A DNA stretch of 64,000 nucleotides from JADJVL01 sp046331545. Lineage in GTDB: Bacteria; Acidobacteriota; Holophagae; Holophagales; Holophagaceae. Position 1 is the first letter of the stretch. Each line of letters begins with the position of its first letter. The notes below the pieces were generated by a model that was not told where the DNA came from, did not search any database, and was given only the letters and a program-made list of their open reading frames with translations. The stretch is taken from assembly GCA_046331545.1 (NCBI GenBank), contig JAXLQR010000002.1, positions 1,860,001 through 1,924,000 of the forward strand, written 5' to 3'. Below, in pieces: positions 43,574-52,433 of this stretch. A program made the position numbers and the translations under genes.

Positions 43574-44854
43574 ATGGCCACCCGACGCGACTTCCTCCAC
43601 CTCTCCCTGGGCGGCCTGCTGGGGGCGGCGATGTCCGTCCGCCTCCCCGCCCACGCCCGGGCCTGGCCCCTGCCCGGGCCGCCGGCGGACGGGACCGGGC
43701 CGGCGGGCCCTGCCGCCAAGGCCTGCATCCTGCTGTGGATGAACGGCGGCCCCAGCCACGTGGACACCTGGGATCCCAAGCCCGGCACCGTGGAGGGCGG
43801 GCCCTTCAAGGCCATCCCCACGCGCATCAAGGGCGTCTCGATCTGCGAGCACCTGCCCCGTCTCGCCGAGGCTGCCGACAAGCTCTGCATCGTCCGCAGC
43901 CTCGGGACCCGGGAGGGCAACCACGACCGGGCCCGCCACCTGGTGCATACGGGCTACGCCCCGTCACCGACCGTGGCGCATCCCGCCCTGGGGGCCTGGG
44001 TCAGCGAGGAGCTGGGTCGGCCCGACGCGGACCTGCCGGCCTACGTGGGGATCAACGGCGCCGGGGCCCCGGCGGGGTTCCTGGGGGTGCAGCATGGTCC
44101 TTTCAGGGTCCAGGATCCGGCGAAGCCGCCCCAGAACGTGGCCCTGGCCGCAGGGGTGGATCCTGAGCGCTTCCGCCTCCGCCAGGAGGGCCTGGCCCTC
44201 CTCGAGGCGGACTTCGCGGCGCGCACGGCGGACGGCCTGGTGAAGGGCCGGAGGCAGGTCTACGACAAGGCCCGGCGGCTGATGGCCTCGAGCCGCCTCG
44301 ATGCCTTCGACCTCGGTCTGGAGAGCGAGACCACCCGGGACCGCTACGGGCGGACGAAGTTCGGGGAGGGCTGCCTGCTGGCCCGCCGTCTGGTGGAGGC
44401 GGGCGTGCCCTTCGTCGAGGTGGGTCTCGACGGCTGGGACACCCACAAGGACGGCTTCACCCGGGGGGCGGCGCTCATGGCCGACCTGGACGCGGGCTTC
44501 GGCGCCCTCCTGCAGGACCTCGCGGAGCGGGGACGCCTCAAGGACACCCTGGTGCTCTGCCTGGGGGAGTTCGGCCGGACCCCTTCGATCAACGCGGACG
44601 AGGGCCGGGACCACCACCCGCAGGCCTGGAGCGCCGTGCTGGCGGGGGCGGGGATCCGTATGGGCCAGGCCTGGGGCGCCACGGACCGCACCGGGGAGGC
44701 CGTGGTGGACCGTCCCGTCCGCATCGAGGACTTCTTCGCGACCCTCGCAGCCGTGCTCGGGCTCGACGCCACCCGCCAGTTCGCGACGCCCCTGGGCCGG
44801 CCCCTGACCATCGTCAACAAGGGCGTGCCCGTGGCGGGGCTCCTGAGGACCTGA
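43574..44854 (+). CDS. DUF1501 Tat-exported sulfatase-like protein
   Basis: The 426-residue protein begins with a twin-arginine signal (MATRRDFLHLSLGGLLGAA). Its core has alkaline-phosphatase/sulfatase-like features: CILLWMNGGPSHVDTWDPKP, IRSLGT-type strands, EGNHDRARHLVHTGY and the C-terminal LCLGEFGRTPSINADEGRDHH. It belongs to DUF1501. The ATG follows the DUF1549/1553 stop by 7 bp, so the pair forms one operon. The substrate of the system is unknown. Confidence 0.88.
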   Translation: MATRRDFLHLSLGGLLGAAMSVRLPAHARAWPLPGPPADGTGPAGPAAKACILLWMNGGPSHVDTWDPKPGTVEGGPFKAIPTRIKGVSICEHLPRLAEAADKLCIVRSLGTREGNHDRARHLVHTGYAPSPTVAHPALGAWVSEELGRPDADLPAYVGINGAGAPAGFLGVQHGPFRVQDPAKPPQNVALAAGVDPERFRLRQEGLALLEADFAARTADGLVKGRRQVYDKARRLMASSRLDAFDLGLESETTRDRYGRTKFGEGCLLARRLVEAGVPFVEVGLDGWDTHKDGFTRGAALMADLDAGFGALLQDLAERGRLKDTLVLCLGEFGRTPSINADEGRDHHPQAWSAVLAGAGIRMGQAWGATDRTGEAVVDRPVRIEDFFATLAAVLGLDATRQFATPLGRPLTIVNKGVPVAGLLRT

Positions 44855-44878
44855 GGACCGCCGGGCGACGGGGAGGGA

Positions 44879-45280
44879 TCAGTCCCCCTCCTGGATCCAG
44901 CGGAAGGCCTTCCCCGTCCAAACGATCCGCGCGCTGGCCTTCTCGGACCACTCCCACACCATCGCGTCGCGCCTGGCCTTGCCCTGGGCCTTGCGCAAGG
45001 ACCAGACGTCGAAGTCGTGGTCGCGGAAATGGTGGAAGTCTGCGGCGGCGCCGAGGAGGACGGCCGGCCTGCCGCTCCCCCAGAGCACCAGAACCCCGCG
45101 GTCCTTGCCGCTGGCGAGCTTCACGGCCACCGCCCGGTCGGGCCTGCCGTCGCCATCGAAGTCGCCGACGAGGTCGGCCAGCTTGGCATCCGCCCGACGG
45201 ACCACCTTCTTCGCGGCGAGGGCTGCGTCCAGGGAGGCGTCCGGGACCTGGAGGAGCGTGGCGAGGAGGAAGGGGAGCAT
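44879..45280 (-). CDS. Small secreted protein with FG-GAP-like motif
   Basis: The 133-residue product has a short signal peptide (MLPFLLATLLQVPDASL). The central part has the calcium-binding-type loop VGDFDGDGRPDRAV, seen in FG-GAP repeats, followed by a beta-rich region. I cannot assign a function. It is followed on the same strand by nothing close; the upstream gene is the Zn-ribbon membrane protein 12 bp away. Confidence 0.65.
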   Translation of the reverse strand: MLPFLLATLLQVPDASLDAALAAKKVVRRADAKLADLVGDFDGDGRPDRAVAVKLASGKDRGVLVLWGSGRPAVLLGAAADFHHFRDHDFDVWSLRKAQGKARRDAMVWEWSEKASARIVWTGKAFRWIQEGD

Positions 45281-45292
45281 GGCGGGGTTCCT

Positions 45293-45655
45293 TCAGCGGG
45301 CGCGGCTGGCGAGGATCCAGAGCAGGAAGGCGAGGACCGCGAGACTGGTCCCGCAACCCTTGAGGAGATGCGGCCAGTGGAACGGAGCGCGCCGGCTGGC
45401 GAAGGCCGTGACGCTCTCGCCGTCCTCCACCTCCTCCTCGAAGGTGATCACGCGGTAGCTTCCCAGGGGGACGACCGGGAGCAGGAGGAAGACCCACCAG
45501 AGCGTCTTCAGGACGGAGCCACAGGTCTCGCAGGGCTGCGCGCTGCCGTAGAGGGTCCGCCCGATGCCCTGGTTGGTGGACACGCTTGGGGCGCCAGGCT
45601 TCGCTGACGCCGCCGTGCAACGGGGGCAGAAGGGAGGTTCCTGGGAAGTGGCCAT
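45293..45655 (-). CDS. Zinc-ribbon protein with membrane segments
   Basis: The 120-residue product starts with an unpaired zinc-ribbon-like pattern (C10, C13 in CPRC; C42, C45 in CETC) and continues with two hydrophobic stretches (about 49-66 LKTLWWVFLLLPVVPLGS and about 103-117 SLAVLAFLLWILA). It is probably a small inner-membrane protein with a cytoplasmic metal site. ATG at 45655 is chosen because it begins the ribbon. Its function is unknown; it forms a pair with the secreted protein 12 bp downstream. Confidence 0.65.
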   Translation of the reverse strand: MATSQEPPFCPRCTAASAKPGAPSVSTNQGIGRTLYGSAQPCETCGSVLKTLWWVFLLLPVVPLGSYRVITFEEEVEDGESVTAFASRRAPFHWPHLLKGCGTSLAVLAFLLWILASRAR

Positions 45656-45692
45656 GGGAGGGGATCGCGGATGGGCGGAAGCTGGCCCCACC

Positions 45693-47633
45693 CTAGCCCT
45701 GATCGCGGACGGCGCCAAGGAGGGCCGTCGCCAGCTCCGTGAGGCTCGGATCCCGGGCCCCCATGACGAGCACGAGGTCCCCGGGGCGCGCGGAAGCCGC
45801 GACCAGGGCCACCAGGTCCTCCCGCGAGGGGGCGAAGGACGCCGGCGCTCCGAGGGCCTGGAGCTCCGTGGCGAGGTCCGCGCTGCTCACGTCACGGATG
45901 ACCGTGCCCCCGGCGTAGTGGGCCTCCAGCAGCCAGAGACGGTCCTGGGGCCTGAGTTCCGCGGCGAACATGGCGGCCAGTTCGGTGCGGAGGAACCTGA
46001 GCGGACCGAAGCCGTGGGGCTGGAAGACGGCGAGGATGCGCTCCGCCCGCAGCCGGGCGGTGGAAAGGCTCGCGGCGATCTTGGCGGGGTTGTGGCCGAA
46101 GTCGTCCACCACCGTGACGCCGTGGCGCGTCCCCAGCACCTGGAAGCGCCGGCCCACGCCCTGGAAGGACCGGAGCGGCTCGACCAGGTCGGAAAGCCCC
46201 ACGCCGAGGGCCTTCGCCACCGCCAGGGCCGCGAGGGCGTTCTCGAGGTTGTGGCGCCCCGGGACGCGGAGCTCGAAGGCGACGCCGTCCACCGAGAACC
46301 GCGAACCCTCCGGCCCGAGCCATACCTCCGTGGCCCGGACGTCCGCGCCTTCGCCGAACCCGAACACGGTGGCCGGACGCAGCTCCGCGAGGTTCCCGGC
46401 TTCGCCCAGCACGAGGGTCTCGCGGACATTCCCCCGGAAGGCCCGGAACATCTCCAGCACCACGGCCTCGTCTTTATGGTCCTTCTGGAGGTTCAGCACC
46501 ACGCCCACCGCCGGGTGGTAGCGGACCACGGTGCCGTCGCTCTCGTCGGCCTCGATGACCAGCAGGTCGGAGGTCCCGGCCCAGGCATTGCCCCAGAGGC
46601 CGATCGCCTGGAGGGCCCGCAGGTCGCCGCCCGTGATGACCGAGGGGTCGAGGCCCGCGCCCCGCAACAGTTCGAAGACCATCGCCGTGGTGGTGCTCTT
46701 GCCGCTGGTGCCGGTGACGGCGAGGGTGCGGTGGGCGGCCACGAGGTGGGCCAGCAGCTCCGAACGGTGGAGGATGGGCACGCCCAGACGTTTCGCCGCG
46801 GCCACGTCGGGCACCGTGTCCTCCACCGCGGTGCTCACCACCAGCGCCGCGCAATCGCCTTCGAGGCCGGACCCGTCCTGGGGTTTGACGGCGATGCCGA
46901 GGGCCTCGAGCTTCGCCCGGGACCCGGCCTGCTGGCCCCGGTCGAAGGCGCGGTCGCTGCCGCTGGCGCGGCCGCCCTTCATGGCCACGAACTGGGCCAG
47001 GGCGCTCATGCCGCTGCCCGCGAGGCCGGCGAAGTGGAGGCGGCCCAGGCCGGGGCCCGGAACGTCCTCGGCGGCGATCAGGACCGGATCACCCTCCCGG
47101 ACAGCATCGAAGAGCGTGGTGATGCCGGCGTTCGAGAGCCGCACGCAGCCGTGGGAGACGGGCCTGCCGAGGTCGCCCTCCTGGTTCGTGCCGTGGAGGT
47201 AGATGAAGCGGTCCCGGCTGTCCACGCCGGGGCCCTGATTGTGGCCGGGCTCGAGCCCCTCCAGCGTGAGCACGCGGGTGAGGATGAGGTCCTCCTCCGT
47301 CCGTTCACCCCGCCACACCTCGCCCGTCGCCTCCCGCGCCCGGAACACCGTGCCCGGCCGGGCGCCGTCCCCGATGCGCCGGGCGACGCGGTGCCAGCCG
47401 GTCGGTGTCTTGAAGGAGTCCTCGACGCAGCCCAGGCCGTTGGCCGCGGTGGAGACTGGCAGGACGACCGCGGGCGCGCCGTCCTGCAGGAGGGCGAGGA
47501 GCTGGCGGAAGGGGTCCACCACCACCAGGCGCGAGGGGAGGACGGTGAACGGCGCCAGGGTCCGACGCAATCCCTCGAGGGCCAGGCCGCGGAAGCGGGC
47601 GGCTAGGACGGGGTCGAAGGTCGGGCCGCTCAT
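45693..47633 (-). CDS. Fusion of L,D-transpeptidase (YkuD) domain with Mur ligase (MurC/Mpl-type)
   Basis: The 646-residue protein joins a YkuD-type domain (about 35-190) to a full Mur ligase. The YkuD site is intact: HGTN (147-150) and PVSHGCVRLSN with catalytic C163. The ligase starts at about 198 (LHFAGLAGSGMSALA), has the P-loop GTSGKST (308-314), a central domain with IEADESDGT, and a C-terminal domain with VVDDFGHNPAKI. There is no signal peptide, so the enzyme is probably cytoplasmic. No in-frame start lies at the junction, so it is one gene. YkuD may trim tetrapeptides for the ligase in peptidoglycan recycling (inference). It overlaps the YjbQ-family gene by 4 bp. Confidence 0.85.
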   Translation of the reverse strand: MSGPTFDPVLAARFRGLALEGLRRTLAPFTVLPSRLVVVDPFRQLLALLQDGAPAVVLPVSTAANGLGCVEDSFKTPTGWHRVARRIGDGARPGTVFRAREATGEVWRGERTEEDLILTRVLTLEGLEPGHNQGPGVDSRDRFIYLHGTNQEGDLGRPVSHGCVRLSNAGITTLFDAVREGDPVLIAAEDVPGPGLGRLHFAGLAGSGMSALAQFVAMKGGRASGSDRAFDRGQQAGSRAKLEALGIAVKPQDGSGLEGDCAALVVSTAVEDTVPDVAAAKRLGVPILHRSELLAHLVAAHRTLAVTGTSGKSTTTAMVFELLRGAGLDPSVITGGDLRALQAIGLWGNAWAGTSDLLVIEADESDGTVVRYHPAVGVVLNLQKDHKDEAVVLEMFRAFRGNVRETLVLGEAGNLAELRPATVFGFGEGADVRATEVWLGPEGSRFSVDGVAFELRVPGRHNLENALAALAVAKALGVGLSDLVEPLRSFQGVGRRFQVLGTRHGVTVVDDFGHNPAKIAASLSTARLRAERILAVFQPHGFGPLRFLRTELAAMFAAELRPQDRLWLLEAHYAGGTVIRDVSSADLATELQALGAPASFAPSREDLVALVAASARPGDLVLVMGARDPSLTELATALLGAVRDQG

Positions 47634-48064
47634 TCCCCGATGATCTTGATCAGCACGCGCTTGTCCCGCTTCCCGTCGAACTCGCCGTAGAAGATGGCCT
47701 CCCAGGGCCCGAGGTCGAGCCGGCCGTCGGTGATGGCCACCACGACCTCGCGGCCCATGATCTGGCGCTTGTGGTGGGCGTCGCCGTTCTCCTCGCCGGT
47801 GCGGTTGTGGAGGTAGCCGCCGCGGCTGGGCTCGTCGCCGGAGTTGAAGGGGGCGAGCTTTTCGAGCCAGCGCAGGTAGTCGGCATGGAGACCGGGCTCG
47901 TCGTCGTTGATGAAGACCGAGCTGGTGATGTGCATGGAGTTCACCAGGCAGAAGCCCTCCTTCACGCCGCTCTCGCGCACCGCGTCCTGGATCTCAGGCG
48001 TGAGGAGCACGAAGCCCGTGCGCTCGGGCACGTGGATGGTGAGGGTCTGCCGGTGGGATTTCAT
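47630..48064 (-). CDS. YjbQ family (UPF0047) protein
   Basis: The 144-residue product matches the UPF0047 pattern: EGFCLVNSMHITSSVFINDDEPGL near the middle, GDAHHKRQIMGREVVVAITDGRLDLGPWEAIFYGEFDGKR in the C-terminal half. The family includes proteins with thiamin-phosphate synthase-like activity in vitro, but the physiological role is not settled. Conserved His and Asp residues suggest a metal site. It is directly upstream of the YkuD-Mur ligase gene and overlaps it by 4 bp. The function is inferred from family only. Confidence 0.85.
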   Translation of the reverse strand: MKSHRQTLTIHVPERTGFVLLTPEIQDAVRESGVKEGFCLVNSMHITSSVFINDDEPGLHADYLRWLEKLAPFNSGDEPSRGGYLHNRTGEENGDAHHKRQIMGREVVVAITDGRLDLGPWEAIFYGEFDGKRDKRVLIKIIGE

Positions 48065-48101
48065 GCCTCCACGCTACCGTGGGGCCGCCATACTTGCCGC
48101 C

Positions 48102-49031
48102 ATGCTCGAGGACTTCCCCGGATCCCCAACCCCTGCCCGGGTGCCCGCGCCGCCGCCGGCGCTGGACCCGGCGCTCCTGCGCCGGAGGCTCCGCCTCCTC
48201 TGGTGGGGCGTGCCGCTTCTCCTCCTCGGGGAGGGCGTGTTCCAGACCGCGTGGACCTTCGCCCTGCGCGCCTCCGGAGGCGGCTTCGCGCCTTCCATGG
48301 TCCTGGCCCTCGTGCCCTGGGCCATCCACGTGCTCGTGGTGCTCGGCGTGGTGGGCTGGCTCTACAGCCGGGGGCCCTGGACCCCGGGCGTCCAGGCCCT
48401 GCTCCTCGCCTCGGCCGCCCTGCCCTTCCTCCGCTTCGTCCTGGGGCGGGGCCTCGCCTTCGTGGGGCTCTACGGGCGCGGCGGGATGGGCTTTTGGCTC
48501 TTCGCCGCGGTGGGCTTCGCCCTCACCGCCGCCCTCGCCCTGGCCGCGGCGCTGCAGCGGCCGGGGGAGACGCCGGAAGGCCGCGATGCCGGCGGCCTCG
48601 CGGCGGGGGTCGCCGCCTCCGTCGCGGGCGGCTGGGCGGCCTGGGCCCTCCTGCCCCTGCTGAGCCGGCTCACCGGACGTCCCTTCGCCGAGGAGGCCGC
48701 GGACGCCGCCGCGCCCCACCGGGAGCCGAGCCCCGTCGCCCTGACCACCACGGGCTGGGGCGGCCTCGTGTGCGTGGCGGCGGCCCTCGTGGTCCCCGTG
48801 CTCGGCGCCCTCCAGGTCCGAGGCATGTCCCTGGGTCCGGTCTTCCTGGTGGACGCGGCCTTCCTCCTCCTGGGCGCCGTCACCTGGGCCGTCCTGGGCG
48901 CCCGCTGGGCCCGGGGCCGCACCGAGGGGCGCATCCTGCGCGTGCTCACCTGGCTGGCCCTGGCCCTGCCGGTGCTGCTGATCGCCGCGCTGGTCGTGCT
49001 GCTGCTCGTGTTCAAGCCCCGGCTGTTCTGA
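48102..49031 (+). CDS. Multi-pass membrane protein, unknown function
   Basis: The 309-residue product has a short Pro-rich N-terminal lead, then about seven or eight hydrophobic segments (for example LLWWGVPLLLLGEGVFQ, MVLALVPWAIHVLVVLGVVGWLY, GLAFVGLYGRGGMGFWLFAAVGF, VLTWLALALPVLLIAALVVLLLVF) and ends KPRLF. There is no recognisable catalytic motif. ATG at 48102 was chosen as the first methionine before the conserved-looking start. It diverges from the YjbQ gene across 37 bp and converges with the TlpA-like gene. Confidence 0.65.
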   Translation: MLEDFPGSPTPARVPAPPPALDPALLRRRLRLLWWGVPLLLLGEGVFQTAWTFALRASGGGFAPSMVLALVPWAIHVLVVLGVVGWLYSRGPWTPGVQALLLASAALPFLRFVLGRGLAFVGLYGRGGMGFWLFAAVGFALTAALALAAALQRPGETPEGRDAGGLAAGVAASVAGGWAAWALLPLLSRLTGRPFAEEAADAAAPHREPSPVALTTTGWGGLVCVAAALVVPVLGALQVRGMSLGPVFLVDAAFLLLGAVTWAVLGARWARGRTEGRILRVLTWLALALPVLLIAALVVLLLVFKPRLF

Positions 49032-49037
49032 GCTCCC

Positions 49038-50057
49038 TCATTTGCCCAAGCACTTTTCCAGGGTCTCGATGAGGTTTTCGTCTCTCAGCTCGTCGCCGCT
49101 CGCCAGGATCTTGCCATCCGGGCCCACCAGCACAGGCCTGGGAATGCTGGTGACTCCGAATGCCTTGGCCAGCGAGCTCTCGAACCCGCCCTCGACGAAA
49201 GCGTGGCGCCAGGGCATCGGCGTGCTGGCGCCCTTCCGATAGGCGGCGACGTCCCCCCTGGCTTCGTCAAAGGAGAGGCTGAGGATTTCGAAGGGCTTGG
49301 ATCGGAAGCGTTCCCAGCTGCGATGGAGGAAGGGCATCTCTCTCTTGCAGGGACCACACCAACTGGCCCAGAAGTCCAGGAGGAGGTACTTGCCCTTGAA
49401 AGCGTCGGGCGTGTAAACCACGCCGCTCTTCTCCAGGTCAGCGATGCGAAAGGCGGGAACCGTCGACCCTCGAAAGGTGGGCTTGGCGAGGTCGTAGGCT
49501 TGCTTGAATCGCGCGGTGGCCGGGTCCTTCGGGAACTCCCCCTGGAGCCGCTTCAAAAGGTTCCCCGCCTCCTCTGCGCGGGATTCCCGCAAGGCACGCT
49601 CTCCCTTCGCGGCCAACAGGACCGCCCGGACCCGGGGCTCGGGGTTCGAGGCCAGCGCCTCGGCCTCCATGGCCGGCGTGGCCAGGGAGGCCAGCATGCC
49701 GGGATCAATGGCCCAGGCCCTGGAGCGCCCTGGCACCTCCCGCTGGACCCGCCGGGCCAGAGTCTCCCGCTCCGCGGCGGGCAGGCCCGCTAGGGCGGAC
49801 AGGAAGAGCTTCGAAACCAGAAGGGCTTCCAAGAGCTCCCCTTTGGGCCCCGCCTGGAGGTCCGCATCCACTTGTTTCAGGGCCGCGGTGCAGTCGGGGC
49901 GGAAACGGTTCGGATCCCGGCCAGTCTGGACCCACATCCGGTAGGAGGTCTGGACGGATTCCAGGTGGCGGGCCGACCGCTTGATGACGGCCTGGACGGG
50001 GTCATCGGCGGAAGCGATGAGCGCAGTGGAGGCAAGCAGGAGGGCTGGGAGCCGCAT
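49038..50057 (-). CDS. Secreted TlpA-like thioredoxin-fold protein
   Basis: The 339-residue product has a signal peptide (MRLPALLLASTALIASA), a long helical N-terminal region (about 20-190) without recognised motif, and a C-terminal thioredoxin domain with the active site WASWCGPCKRE (C234, C237) and the cis-proline in SIPRPVLVG. This is the arrangement of TlpA/ResA-like periplasmic disulfide reductases. The helical half may bind substrate. The ATG at 50057 precedes the signal peptide. It lies 35 bp downstream of the lysA end on the same strand. Confidence 0.88.
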   Translation of the reverse strand: MRLPALLLASTALIASADDPVQAVIKRSARHLESVQTSYRMWVQTGRDPNRFRPDCTAALKQVDADLQAGPKGELLEALLVSKLFLSALAGLPAAERETLARRVQREVPGRSRAWAIDPGMLASLATPAMEAEALASNPEPRVRAVLLAAKGERALRESRAEEAGNLLKRLQGEFPKDPATARFKQAYDLAKPTFRGSTVPAFRIADLEKSGVVYTPDAFKGKYLLLDFWASWCGPCKREMPFLHRSWERFRSKPFEILSLSFDEARGDVAAYRKGASTPMPWRHAFVEGGFESSLAKAFGVTSIPRPVLVGPDGKILASGDELRDENLIETLEKCLGK

Positions 50058-50092
50058 GATCGGCCTCAAGGAAAGATGGATTGGGAGCAGGT

Positions 50093-51259
50093 TCAGGGAA
50101 CCCAGATCTCCGGCGGGACCGGATGGCTGAGGAAGTGGGTCATGCCTTCCGAGAGGCCGTAGGCCCCTGCGGTGCCGAAGGCGAGCAGGTCCCCTCCGGC
50201 GAGGCCGCCCGGCAGGTCCACCTCGCCGAGACGGTCCAGGCTTGTGCAGAGGGGGCCCGCCAGGGTGAAGCGCGCGGCGACGCCGGTGGGCCCCACCACC
50301 TTCACAGGGAAGGGTTCGCCCGTGAGCAGGGGCCGCAGCAGGTGGTTGATGCCGCCCTCCAGGATCGCGAAGCGCGTGCCCCGGCTCTCCTTGATCCGCA
50401 CCACGCGGGCCAGGTAAACGCCGCAGGGCGCCGCCAGGAAGCGGCCGGGCTCCAGGATCAGCTCGCCGGTGAACCAGGGGTGGCGCGATAGCAGGTCGCC
50501 GATACCGGACCCCAAGGCCTCCACGTCCAACGACGTCTGGTCCGCCGCGTAGGGCACGCCCAGGCCGCCGCCGAGGTCGATTTGCTGGAGGTCGAGGCCC
50601 TGCTCCCGGTGCAGCCGCGCCGCCAAGTCCAGCACCATGGCGTGGGTGGCGAGGAGCTTTCCGGCGTCCCGCTGATTGCTGGCGGCGAAGACGTGGAGGC
50701 CCCGGAGGCGGACGTGCCGCAGGCCCCCGGCCCGGGCCACCAGGTCGGGCACGGCCTCCTCGTCCACGCCGAAGGCGGACGGCCCCACGCCGCCGATGAT
50801 GCGGTTGCCCTCCTCGGCGCCGGTGGCCGGGTGCACCCGCAGGTTCACGTCCACGGGGCCGGTCGCGAGGCGGTCGAGCCGCTCCAGATCCTCCCAGCCT
50901 TCGGCCTGCACCCGCACGCCCTGGGCGAGGGCCCGCGCCAGCTCCGCCTCGCGCTTGCCCGGGCCCGCGAAGAAGGTGCGACCGGGGCCGAGACCCAGGC
51001 CCGCCACGCGGTCCAGCTCCCCGAGGGAGGCGCAGTCGAAACTGGCGCCGAGGTTGGCGAAGCGGTGGAGGAGGTCCGGATGGGGGTTGGCCTTGACGGC
51101 GTAGGCCAGCCGCACCCGGGATGGCAGGGCCGCGCGCAGGCGTTGGCACTGGGCCTCGGCGACGCTGCCCGAATAGGCGAAGCAGGGCGTGCCGTGCCGG
51201 GTGGCCAGGTCCGCGCAGGCCCCGTCGTCGAAGGCGAAAAGGCCCGCGCCGGGGCTCAC
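50093..51259 (-). CDS. lysA: Diaminopimelate decarboxylase
   Basis: LysA decarboxylates meso-diaminopimelate to lysine. The 388-residue product is a type-III-fold PLP decarboxylase: the cofactor lysine is K56 in LAYAVKANPH, and GGGLGVPY and the C-terminal GAYGLSEGMTHFL end are also seen. Other members of the fold act on diverse amino acids; the assignment rests on the position as the last gene of the dap operon. The start is GTG at 51259, overlapping the aminotransferase stop as GTGA. Confidence 0.88.
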   Translation of the reverse strand: MSPGAGLFAFDDGACADLATRHGTPCFAYSGSVAEAQCQRLRAALPSRVRLAYAVKANPHPDLLHRFANLGASFDCASLGELDRVAGLGLGPGRTFFAGPGKREAELARALAQGVRVQAEGWEDLERLDRLATGPVDVNLRVHPATGAEEGNRIIGGVGPSAFGVDEEAVPDLVARAGGLRHVRLRGLHVFAASNQRDAGKLLATHAMVLDLAARLHREQGLDLQQIDLGGGLGVPYAADQTSLDVEALGSGIGDLLSRHPWFTGELILEPGRFLAAPCGVYLARVVRIKESRGTRFAILEGGINHLLRPLLTGEPFPVKVVGPTGVAARFTLAGPLCTSLDRLGEVDLPGGLAGGDLLAFGTAGAYGLSEGMTHFLSHPVPPEIWVP

Positions 51260-52401
51260 GCGCCGCTTCCCACCTTCGCGGCCCAGTGGGGCGCCAGGCG
51301 CCGCACCCCCTCGCGCAGCTGCTCCGGGCTCGCCGCGAAGCTGAGGCGCACGTGGGCCGCTCCGCCAGGGCCGAAGACCTGGCCCGGCACGAGCACCACC
51401 TTGGCCTCGTCCCGCAGCTTCACGCAGAAGCTCCAGGGATCCGGGAGCGCCGCTTCGGGCAGGGCCATGAAGTGGTAGAAGGTGCCGTCCGGAGGGGCGA
51501 CATCCTGGCCCAGCTCGGCCTTGAGGGCCTCCCGCAGGGCCACGAAGCGGCCGTAGATCTCGGCGCGGGCTGCGGGCAGCACGGTGTCGCTGGCCTCCAG
51601 CAGGGCCAGCGCGGCCTTCTGGGCCGGCTGGGCCGCGGCGGTGACGGCGTAGCCATGGACGATGCGGAGCTGGGCGAGCACCCGCGGGTCGCCGATCGCC
51701 CAGCCGACCCTGAGCCCAGGCGCACCCCAGCCCTTGCTGACGCTGGTGACCACCACGCCGCTGGACGAGACGTCCCGCAGGGTGGGCGGCCGGGTGCCGA
51801 AGTGGAGGTCCCGGTAGACCTCGTCGGAGACGAGCAGGACGCCCCGGTCCTCGCAGGCCCGGGCGACCGTCGCGAGGGCCTCCAGGCTGGCGCCGCCGCC
51901 GGTGGGGTTGGAGGGCGCGTTCACCACCGCGAGCTTGGCCCTGGGCGAGGCCTCCAGCACGCGGGCGAAGGCCTCGGCGTCCAGCCGGAAGCGGTCTGCG
52001 GCATCCAGGGGGAAGGGCCGGGCCTCGGCGCCGCACATGACGGAGAGGGCCTCGTAGACCGGGAAGGCGGGATCGGGCAGCAGCACCTGGTCGCCGGGGT
52101 TCACGAAGGCCTGGAAGAGGCTGAACAGCGCCCCCGAGGAGCCGCTGGTGATGATCACCTCGTCCCAGGACACGCCGTGCCACGCCGCCACGGCCCGGCG
52201 CAGCTCCATGAGGCCCATGTTCGGGCCGTAGGCGCAGACGCCCGCGGTGGCGGCCAGAGCCTTCCGGGCAGGTTCCGGCAGGGCCCAGGTGGGTTCGCCG
52301 AGGCCGAGGGGGATCGCGTCCGGCGGCGCGCCCTCGGAGAGGATCCGGATGGGCGAGGGCTTCAGCGAGGCGATGCGGGAGGCGGGGGCGGGGATCACCA
52401 T
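51256..52401 (-). CDS. dapC: PLP aminotransferase, probable N-succinyl-DAP aminotransferase (DapC role)
   Basis: The 381-residue product is a class I/II aminotransferase with the PLP lysine K223 in VTSVSKGWGAPGLRVGW, N164 in NAPSNPTGG, D193 in VSDEVY, and R near the C terminus in HVRLSFAAS. By sequence alone it could act on several amino acids. Its place between dapD and lysA makes N-succinyl-LL-2-amino-6-ketopimelate the likely substrate, and that would fill the only step otherwise missing. A GGAGGGG site precedes the ATG at 52401. Confidence 0.82.
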   Translation of the reverse strand: MVIPAPASRIASLKPSPIRILSEGAPPDAIPLGLGEPTWALPEPARKALAATAGVCAYGPNMGLMELRRAVAAWHGVSWDEVIITSGSSGALFSLFQAFVNPGDQVLLPDPAFPVYEALSVMCGAEARPFPLDAADRFRLDAEAFARVLEASPRAKLAVVNAPSNPTGGGASLEALATVARACEDRGVLLVSDEVYRDLHFGTRPPTLRDVSSSGVVVTSVSKGWGAPGLRVGWAIGDPRVLAQLRIVHGYAVTAAAQPAQKAALALLEASDTVLPAARAEIYGRFVALREALKAELGQDVAPPDGTFYHFMALPEAALPDPWSFCVKLRDEAKVVLVPGQVFGPGGAAHVRLSFAASPEQLREGVRRLAPHWAAKVGSGA

Positions 52402-52433
52402 GGCCCCTCCATTCTGGACCGAAGCGCGCGTGA

